Part shown: positions 56,630 through 64,000 of the stretch, one piece after another
Layout of the letters: the number at the start of each line of letters is the position of its first letter
Position numbering within the stretch: the first letter of the stretch is position 1
NCBI GenBank assembly: GCA_949987705.1
Contig: OX465281.1
Location: 81,062,543-81,126,542 of the forward strand
Length of the DNA: 64,000 nt
Reading direction: 5' to 3'
Source: Thereva unica
Lineage: Eukaryota; Arthropoda; Insecta; Diptera; Therevidae
The notes under the pieces: model-generated
Databases searched by the model: none
Told to the model about the DNA's origin: nothing
The model's input: only the letters and a program-made list of their open reading frames with translations
Made by a program: the position numbers and the translations under genes

Positions 56630-59160
56630 TCACTCAGTACCCCGCAGTACATTGATTCGTTGTGATTTTAAGGTGTTGTTGACCTTTTTATTAAAATCTC
56701 GAATATTTATTCTAGTCATTATGACAATGATATTTTGAATGGCAGAGGGTTTGTGATCACAACCTGTCCATTGCGGAATGATCTTATTTATTGGGGTGAA
56801 AATGTAATTCTGTATTAAATTTTCTTTCTCTTTATACTTTTCAAACAGTTCCAAGAATTTGCAAAAAAGTAAATTCAGTTCTGCTTCAAACTCTGCAGTC
56901 GGTATCTTGAGGGAACCGTACATTGTCTCCTCTTTTGTAGATTTGAAAACTTTATTTTTAACTAAGCAATACTTCTCCGAGAACTTTTCGTCGCAACTTA
57001 TCATGTGCTTTTCACAATGATTGCACTTGTGGAGATTTTTTTTGCTATATAACCGTAAAAATATACCATGAAATTTATTTTAAATTTTTCTTCCGGCGAG
57101 TTATTTTCAAAGATATCACCCATCACATCTGAAATCAAATTAATGGAGATATAAATCAAATTAATGGAGATATCTTCATCATCTGTACGGGTTTTCTTCA
57201 AGACTCACGGAATCGTTTGTATCTTTCCTTGACAAATCTGTAACTGTCATTAAGTTTTCACTTTGTGCATCTTCATAGTTTGTTAGATCCGAAGTGAAAT
57301 AATTGTGGAACATTAACTGTTTTAAATTTCTGTAAACCCTGTATGTGCTGGGATTTATTTCATACGTTCCTTTAAAATTCCTGATAAAGCATTTCGACCT
57401 GGATTTTTAGAAAATTTGCTTGCACTATTTAGTTGGTCAAATAGAGTATTAAGCCTTGAAATAAATGTAGCGGTATTTATAGCGCATTCTTTTTTTAAAG
57501 GATCTTTAAAGCAATCTAATGAAACGGCGGTAAAAATAGCCGCTGCAACGGAATGACTTAAAATGTGCGTAGCTAGCTTTACAGACATTCGATTAAAATG
57601 TTTTGGGTCAATATGTACATCAGATAGCTTGTACATTGCTCGTATTGTCCCATTATCGAACTGATATACTTTTCGAATGATAAACCAAGAGACTCTTTTG
57701 CCTGCCACAATTATATCATTTAAATACAAAGAGTTGCACAAACTCTTGAATAAATGAGGAACATCGAAAAACGTTAAAATCGGTGTAACGTTTACAAAGA
57801 AATACGGGTTTTCTGTGGAGACCTAACAATTTTAAACATAATCTATTATTGCCCCCTTAGTCGCATGTCAAACCAACAACTTCGAAACCGATATCTATTA
57901 ATTTTGAAAAAGTGTCTTTTATTATAACGCATAATTCTTTCCCCTTGACATGACCTGCTAAATCACCGACACACTAATCAGAAAATTTTGCGTTCCTTTT
58001 CTGCTCTGCTGACAAGTACTAAATAGTAGAAAAGGAACGCAGCTATTGTTTCCAGTTTACATTAACCCCTCGGATCATTAAGAGCAAAACACTTGAAGCA
58101 GTCTTATTCCTTCGCCCTATTGGTCCCAAATCTGCAAAACCGAAAATAATATCATCTCTTAAATTATACTCTAATTCGGTTTTGCTGGACATTTCGTCAA
58201 ATAATAAAATACAACGTCTATTTTTAATTGAAATATCTGATTTTTTTTTCGTAGCATTTGTTCAATGGTTTCAGATAAGCCTGTATTAAACCTTATGACT
58301 GAATGCCACTTTTGAATCGTGCTTACTGATGGTAAAGTAAACCCCATCTTTATCATTTCCCTATATGAGGCTGGAGATTTGTAAAAAAGCTGTAAAGCGA
58401 GCTGTTTTCATTTTCTGACCAATGGCTTTTTTCCTTATGAAATAATTGGCATTTAACAAATGTTTTTAGTTCGTTGCTCTTATTTTCCAATAAATTATCC
58501 AAGAAAGTTTAAAGAAATTTTGTTCTCGTCTGCATGATTTTTCTTCGGTGGAGATTGATAAATATAAAAAGGTGCAGATGTCGTAATAGGGGCATTTTCT
58601 TTATTTAATTCACCATTCTTTATTGGCGATGGAAATTGCGATATTGATATGTTTTCCGTGTGTGGAAATTGAGGGATCATCCAATTTCTAGCATAGGTTT
58701 TATCAGAAGGAGTCTTTTTTACTACAAGCTCTTCTTCAGAATCGTTCTCTTCAGGAATTCTTATTGATATATTAGAAATATCAATTGCTTGCATAGGGTC
58801 TCGCTTCCGTTTACGAGCCTCAATTTTAGCTTGAGGTTTACTGGTTGCTGATATCATTTTCTGGCATAATCCATCTCTGTACAAGAGCATATAAACTAAT
58901 CGAATGCTTTTGGAACTGCCATATGTTTTAGCATTTTCCTATCAGACATGGTTATAATATCACCCTGATAGAAATGCATTTCGCAAAAATAAATCTTTTT
59001 GTTGGCGCTCATTCCTATCTGCAAGTATACATATATCCCCAGAATGCTTTAGCCAAATGGTGTGTCTAAAATCATCCGGGACCTTGAAAAATGTAAGAAA
59101 CGACAAAGGAGAATGTACATTTTTACAGTCCTTATAACGACAACAATAAGTGCTGCTCAT
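56630..59160 (-). pseudogene. P-element-like (THAP) transposase, decayed
   Basis: Reading leftward: a THAP zinc finger at 59160-58960 (CCRYKDCKN, LSFLTFFKVPDD, W); an Arg/Lys-rich region (58890-58495); MGFTLPSVSTIQKWHSVIRF (58350); a VGLTCD-like block near 57870 around the catalytic Asp; and HIDPKHFNRMSVKLATHILS with HSVAAAIFTAVS (57640), all in the order of P transposase/THAP9 proteins. C-terminal fragments follow to 56630. Several frames and stops; a mini-MITE interrupts it at 57989-58043. Terminal repeats and 8-bp duplication not found. Confidence 0.8.
57989..58043. mobile_element. Mini-MITE (~55 bp) of the GC(C/T)GTT family
   Basis: GCGTTCCTTTTCT and its inverse AGAAAAGGAACGC around a 25-bp loop; the right end continues AGC|TA as in the 55746 family, while the left end lacks the first few bases. 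It sits in the P-like transposase remnant. Confidence 0.6.
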
Positions 59161-59199
59161 TATGTTATGTTATAGAAATAAACAACGTGCAAACAGCGC

Positions 59200-59784
59200 C
59201 CAAATATATTTTGTTCAATTTTTTTTTACAAGAAAAATGCACTTTGAATATTGATAATTAAGCAATATTCTAGTATTCTACTTTGCAAAATCAAATATGT
59301 ATTTTTAATATATAAGTTAAAAGTAATATTTGTTTATTTATCTGTTTAAAAACAGTTTTAAAAAATTTGTTGTTCGTGTAACTCGCGAACACTAGAATGT
59401 CACTTAAGAACAATATTTCAATTTTAATCAATAAACTCTTACCTGAAGTGATGCAAATTACTTACCAATAAACTAATGTTAAATCAAAAATAAAACACTA
59501 ATAATTTACACCAACAAATTAATTTGTTCTATGCTATTCTATATATTATTTTTATGTGCACATTAAAGATTGAATTATGGCGGGTTAGTTTTTTATAATC
59601 CCTTTTTGGAGTGCCCGCTCACTTTTTTTTTAATTTCTTCCGCCTTTCCGCTTGCTGCTCTGCTGTCCTTACATTTTATTCGTTCATACGATGCACATGG
59701 TTACTAACACCGTAACAGTGTACTTGCTGTAAGGTAATAACCCAATAAAATGATTTTTGAAGTTTATGAATGTATTTTTTTTAT
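59200..59784. other. AT-rich DNA right of the P-like remnant
   Basis: May contain the 5' end of the P-like element. Nothing defined. Confidence 0.3.
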
Positions 59785-60250
59785 GTGAGATGGTCAAGCT
59801 CAGGAATCACCCTTTTGTACTGCTAGACCGTCATGTCGTTCAACTCATGGTGCAATGTCTAGTAGTAAGCTTGACCTTAATTTAGAAAAATAATAGGAAA
59901 GGTTAAGGGTAGTCTGGTAGATGCATAAGGAGAAGGCAGGAGCCTCGCGTTTGCACTATTGGGTGTTATATGAGTGCATCCATTTTTTAACAGCCGGGTG
60001 AGTCACAACCGTCAGGGCTAACAAGAGACAGTCTTGTTGGAGTGTTATGCCTAATGAAGCATGTGAATCTCACTAACCAGCCGACAAAGGCTGTGACGCC
60101 AACAGAACCAGACTACCAGGTGAACAAGGAGGTGCACCGACCGCTAGATGAAGACCTCACCTAAGCGGAAATTTGGTACCCTATTATTAACCGGTTAAGC
60201 CGGCAGGATGCCTTATTAGGGCTACCTAGAGATGTATAATTAGAAGATTG
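59785..60250 (-). mobile_element. LINE-B 3' UTR and adjacent repeat
   Basis: 59790-59985 matches LINE-B 3' UTR and the start of its coding end, with an A-rich tail (59771-59780 on the + strand as T run). The next ~200 bp (GAGTGTTATGCCTAATGAAGC) resembles 41296-41345. Confidence 0.6.
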
Positions 60251-62056
60251 ATCTGATACTACATATTCGATGATTTAAAATGAAGTGCTGAATACCATTG
60301 TAGGTAAGTATAGTAGTATCCCTTCAGCAGCAGCAACTCCGGTTTTAGAAATTAATCTAGGTCTACACGGTTATTCTTTCTTCGCGAATAACTTACTTAT
60401 CTTTAAACGGAGATATCTATTGCGTGTCGATAATACTTGCTACCCGTGAGTAAGAATAGTAGGTGAATACGAATTGTGTATGGGTTAAGTTAAATTTGCA
60501 CGCAGAAATTTTCTCGTGAGCCGGTTACCACAGTTCCCTCTTGACCTTCCTTCTTCTAAAAATTGTTTCTACTGCTGCTGAAGCAATACTTGTGTAGATT
60601 GTGTTTAACAATACCGCTTTTAGGTCAGGATTACCTCCTTTTGATACACATATTTATTTGTACATATGTATATATCTATTAATGTTTTTATATGTGTAGG
60701 TACGTTTTATGTACTGACAATGAAGATTGCAATGAGTTTGAGGGCCCTCACGAGGTCGAAGTCTTTATCGAAAGATTCTCAAGAGATCGAAAAATCTGTT
60801 GACTGCCATGATGAACAGCATCTCTCCAAAAAAAAATGAGATATGAATAAATTTTTTTATCAAATAATTAAACGGCAAGAACTTATTTTGTGACAACATT
60901 TTACAGAGTTTAAACACTTCAACTAACAAGGTACAAAATCACAATTTTATTTATACATGGCATAGTATTTCCTCATGGACAATTGTATGTTGCGGCCAGT
61001 TGAGTGTAACACAATAAAATGTAATATGTGACCCTAAGAGATAATACAAGTTGGTTTTTTGGCATTACTTTTTCCAACTATTTCATTTTTCAAATATGTT
61101 TTATTCTTCTCGAAAAATTTTGTTATTGAAGACTCCTAGGTTTAGAAAATGGCGCTCGAACGGTGAGTGCTGTGTCACAATAACTAGAATTGTTTTTGGG
61201 CTGAACATGTAATTTTTTCGTTGATTTCTTGGGTGAAATAATTGTTTAAACACTTTTTGGCACATCTGAAACTGTTACATGAAGTTCCCTTATAATATAT
61301 TACATTAAATTTACAGTTTCGCACGACTTTAAAAGCTTTATTTCAAAGAGAGATAAAGAATTAGTGAAGTTTACGGAAAAATCGATATTTGAAAAAGTTT
61401 TTTTTGGTTTTTCGAATTTTTATCGATGTTTTTCCATTGTGACACTATCATTTTTTTACGCCATCTAAAAGTAGAGGATTCAACGAAAAAAATCCGTCTT
61501 CAAAATTTGAAAAATCAAAATTTTGTTCGTCAACTTTTTTGATTGAAAATGGGGCCTTTTTTTAAATTAAGGTCATAAAAACAAAACTAAACAACCAATC
61601 GCTTTGAAAAATATTGGGCCTTTTTGAAAATTGAAACATGAAAATCTACATTTTCCTTAAATTTCATTAAAATTGAATCATTTTGTGAAAGATAAAAATG
61701 ATAATCGAAAAACTCGGTTTTTGACGTTTTTCTCCATTTTTTGATGCTCTCGATTTTTCCTTGTTTAAGTAGCATTTCTACTAAATTTTCCCACCATCCA
61801 TGTACTGCTAAGATTTTTTCTAGTTTTTGGCTTTTCAAAAGTGCTTTTGCACTGGTCTATTAGGATTACTAGTTCCTACCTTTTTATACGAGACAAATTA
61901 CACCCTAAAACGAGGCGATTCCAACAATAATCTCGCCTATGGGCCAATAATGCATTTTTTAGCAGTTTTTCCTTCTCACTGACTAACCTATTTTTATTTA
62001 AACCGGTTTTGTTGCTTTTTGAAAGTCAGGCTACATTAAAACTTTTTTCATAAAGG
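60251..62056. other. AT-rich DNA with no recognised feature
   Basis: Frames such as 61838-61587 (minus) are lysine-rich and unsupported. No RNA gene or repeat boundary identified. Confidence 0.4.
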
Positions 62057-62200
62057 GCCCATACACTACAAGCTTTTATGCGTACAAAAAAGGCATTTAA
62101 ACAAAGAATGACAATATAATATGTGGTTAATTTGATTTTTGGGTTTGTGTTTTTCCCAAATATCAAAAGGGTTTGATTTTTCTGTGCTTGTATCTGACAG
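62057..62200 (-). mobile_element. Partial second copy of the 18504 MITE
   Basis: Starts GGGCCCATACACTACAAGC, then TTTTATGCGTACAAA, and continues through the same internal blocks (TTTGATATTTGGG read inversely) up to CTGTCAG near 62200. It lacks the LTR element and so shows the unoccupied site. Confidence 0.75.
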
Positions 62201-62418
62201 TTCTATACATGAACTAAAAAAAACCTTCCACTCAATGGTTGTTTGCTGAGTCTCTGTTGTTTTTGTCAATTTTTATTTTTATTTGTTCGCATATGAATCA
62301 TAATTTCAATGGCTGCAGATAACAAGTTATTTGCAGTTTTATAACTTACTAGCATAAAACCCGCGTGCCTTGCAACGCCTTTAAACAAAAACTGTTTATT
62401 ATGTGCAATGTTTTCCTT

Positions 62419-62441
62419 AAAAAAAAAAAAAAAAAAAAAAA
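62419..62441. repeat. Poly(A) run
   Basis: About 23 consecutive A, following TTGCAACGCCTTTAAAC. May be a retroposon tail; the parent is not identified. Confidence 0.6.
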
Positions 62442-62584
62442 CAAACAAAAAAGTCAGCTGTCATTATCCCTAAAAGGGTTTATTACAGTGCATTTTTTTT
62501 AATAAATATGGTAAACAAATTGCTGCGTATATCACCTCTGCTCAACAAATCTGCAAGTTTTGAAGCAGAGATTGGCATGTTTAT

Positions 62585-64000
62585 GTCCCCCATTTCACTG
62601 CGTTAGGGGATGAATTTCGAAAAATTGCTTCTTAGTGAATGTAAACGTCATTATAGAGATGCACTGTCAAAATTAAAGCCCTTCAGCCCCAGCGGTTTGG
62701 GTTAACCCCATTTAACCCCCTTAGGGGATAAATTTCAAAAAATCGCTCCTAAGTGGATGTCCACGTCATTATAGGGATGCACGGTCAAAATTAAAGCCCT
62801 TCAGCTTCAGCGGTGTGGGTTAATCCCATTTCACCCACTTAGGGGATGAATTTCGAAAAATCGCTTCTTAGTGGATGTCCACGTCATTAAAGGGATGCAC
62901 TGTCAAAATTTCAGCCCTATAGCTCCAGCGGTTTGGGTAAACCCTATTTCACCCCCTTAGGGGATGAATTTCGAAAAATCGCTTTATAGTGGATGTCCAC
63001 GCCATTATAGGGATGCACTGTCAAAATTTCAGCCCTATAGCTATAGCGTTTTGGAAACACCCCATTTCACTCCCTTAGGGGATGAATTTCGAAAAATCGC
63101 TTCTTAGTGGATGTCCACATCATTATAGGGATGCACTGTCAAAATTTCAGCCCTATAGCTCCAGCGGTTTGGGTAAACCCTATTTCACCCCCTTAGGGGA
63201 TGAATTTCGAAAAATCGCTCTATAGTGGATGTCCACGCCATTATAGGGATGCACTGTAAAATTTCAGCCCTATAGCTATAGCGGTTTGGAAAAACCCCAT
63301 TTCACCCCCTTAGGGGATGAATTTCGAAAAATCGCTTTATAGTGGATGTCCACGCCATTATAGGGATGCACTGTCAAAATTTCAGCCCTATAGCTATAGC
63401 GTTTTGGAAACACCCCATTTCACCCCCTTAGGGGATGAATTTCGAAAAATCGCTTCTTAGTGGATGTCCACATCATTATAGGGATGCACTGTCAAAATTT
63501 CAGCCCTATAGCTCCAGCGGTTTGGGTAAACCCTATTTCACCCCCTTAGGGGATGAATTTCGAAAAATCGCTCTATAGTGGATGTCCACGCCATTATAGG
63601 GATGCACTGTCAAAATTTCAGCCCTATAGCTATAGCGGTTTGGAAAACCCCCATTTCACCCCCTTAGAGGATGAATTTCGAAAAATCGCTTTATAGTGGA
63701 TGTCCACGCCATTATAGGGATGAGCTGTCAAAATTTCAGCCCTATACCTTTAGCGGTTTGGAAAAACCCCATTTCACCCCCTTAGGAGATGAATTTCGAA
63801 AAATCGCTTTATAGTGGATGTCCACGCCATTATAGGGATGCACTGTCAAAATTTCAGCCCTATATCTATAGCGGTTTGGAAAAACCCCATTTCACCCCCT
63901 TAGGGGATGAATTCCGAAAAAGCGCTTCTTAGTGGATGTCCACATCACTATAGGGATGCACTGTCAAAATTTCAGCCCTATAGCTCCAGCGGTTTGGGTA
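62585..64000 (+). repeat. 118-bp satellite, about 12 units, continues off the window
   Basis: Unit marks (TTAGGGGATGAATTTCG) fall at 62603, 62721, 62839, 62957, 63075, 63193, 63310, 63428, 63546, 63664, 63782 and 63900, so the spacing is 118 bp with a single 117. Two unit types alternate: one with CTTCTTAGTGG and CTCCAGCGG, another with (T/C)TATAGTGG and CTATAGCG(G/T). Units 63310-63663 repeat units 62957-63309 almost exactly, a 354-bp higher-order repeat. Confidence 0.93.

Noticed and set aside
62585..64000. CRISPR-like array
   Set aside because: Unit is 118 bp with no spacers; it is a tandem satellite in eukaryotic DNA.

Overview
This window is insect nuclear DNA. It carries one host gene, the 3' half of the giant muscle gene Unc-89 (obscurin), on the + strand, embedded in many transposable elements. 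The insect call rests on the Ig-FN3-Ig-Ig-kinase ... Ig-FN3-kinase order, which is that of Drosophila Unc-89, on introns of about 45-75 bp between most exons, and on the repertoire of mobile elements: jockey-like and RTE-like LINEs, piggyBac, PIF/Harbinger, Tc1, a P-element relative, a Ser-tRNA-primed errantivirus and Helitron-like ends. A fly is plausible but not proven.

Host gene. Exons at 11340-14907 encode eight complete Ig domains, the end of a ninth, and an FN3 domain. After a 10.5 kb intron, exons at 25425-27560 encode two Ig domains and protein kinase domain 1, whose HRD motif reads HMG, as in a pseudokinase. After a 23.2 kb intron, exons at 50763-52569 encode Ig, FN3 and protein kinase domain 2. 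Reading phase is kept across every junction I could place, so all insertions in this part of the gene are intronic. The 5' exons lie off the left edge. The last exon is uncertain (52642-52854).

Mobile layer, left to right. 1-6921: a decayed jockey-superfamily LINE, itself invaded by a composite terminal-inverted-repeat element (1417-3824) and a small MITE (4566-4804). 6953-8513: piggyBac transposase remnant. 10.4-10.8 kb: LINE fragment. 18504-25346: a MITE split by a complete Ty3/gypsy-type LTR element (18791-25272, identical 172-bp LTRs, 5-bp target duplication, intact 1224-codon pol ORF, gag interrupted by about 1.8 kb). 27856-35510: an errantivirus provirus with gag, pol and env, LTRs differing at one site, a 4-bp target duplication, and clear defects in integrase, pol frame and env frame. 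36.2-44.3 kb: LINE copies interrupted by a 1.3 kb palindromic foldback element and several MITEs. 44.4-46.8 kb: a PIF/Harbinger element nested inside another inverted-repeat element. 47.1-48.3 kb: Helitron-like ends around a minisatellite. 54.4-59.2 kb: an RTE-like LINE, a MITE and a P-element-like THAP transposase remnant. 62.6-64.0 kb: a 118-bp satellite with higher-order structure, running off the right edge.

I see no operon-like system, CRISPR array or bacterial cassette. The most unusual items are the perfectly bounded foldback palindrome, a family of TA-flanked MITEs with GC(C/T)G(C/T)GTT ends, the two CAG-flanked Harbinger-type insertions, the interrupted gag that could be read either as an insertion or as an intron, and the young but integrase-deleted errantivirus.
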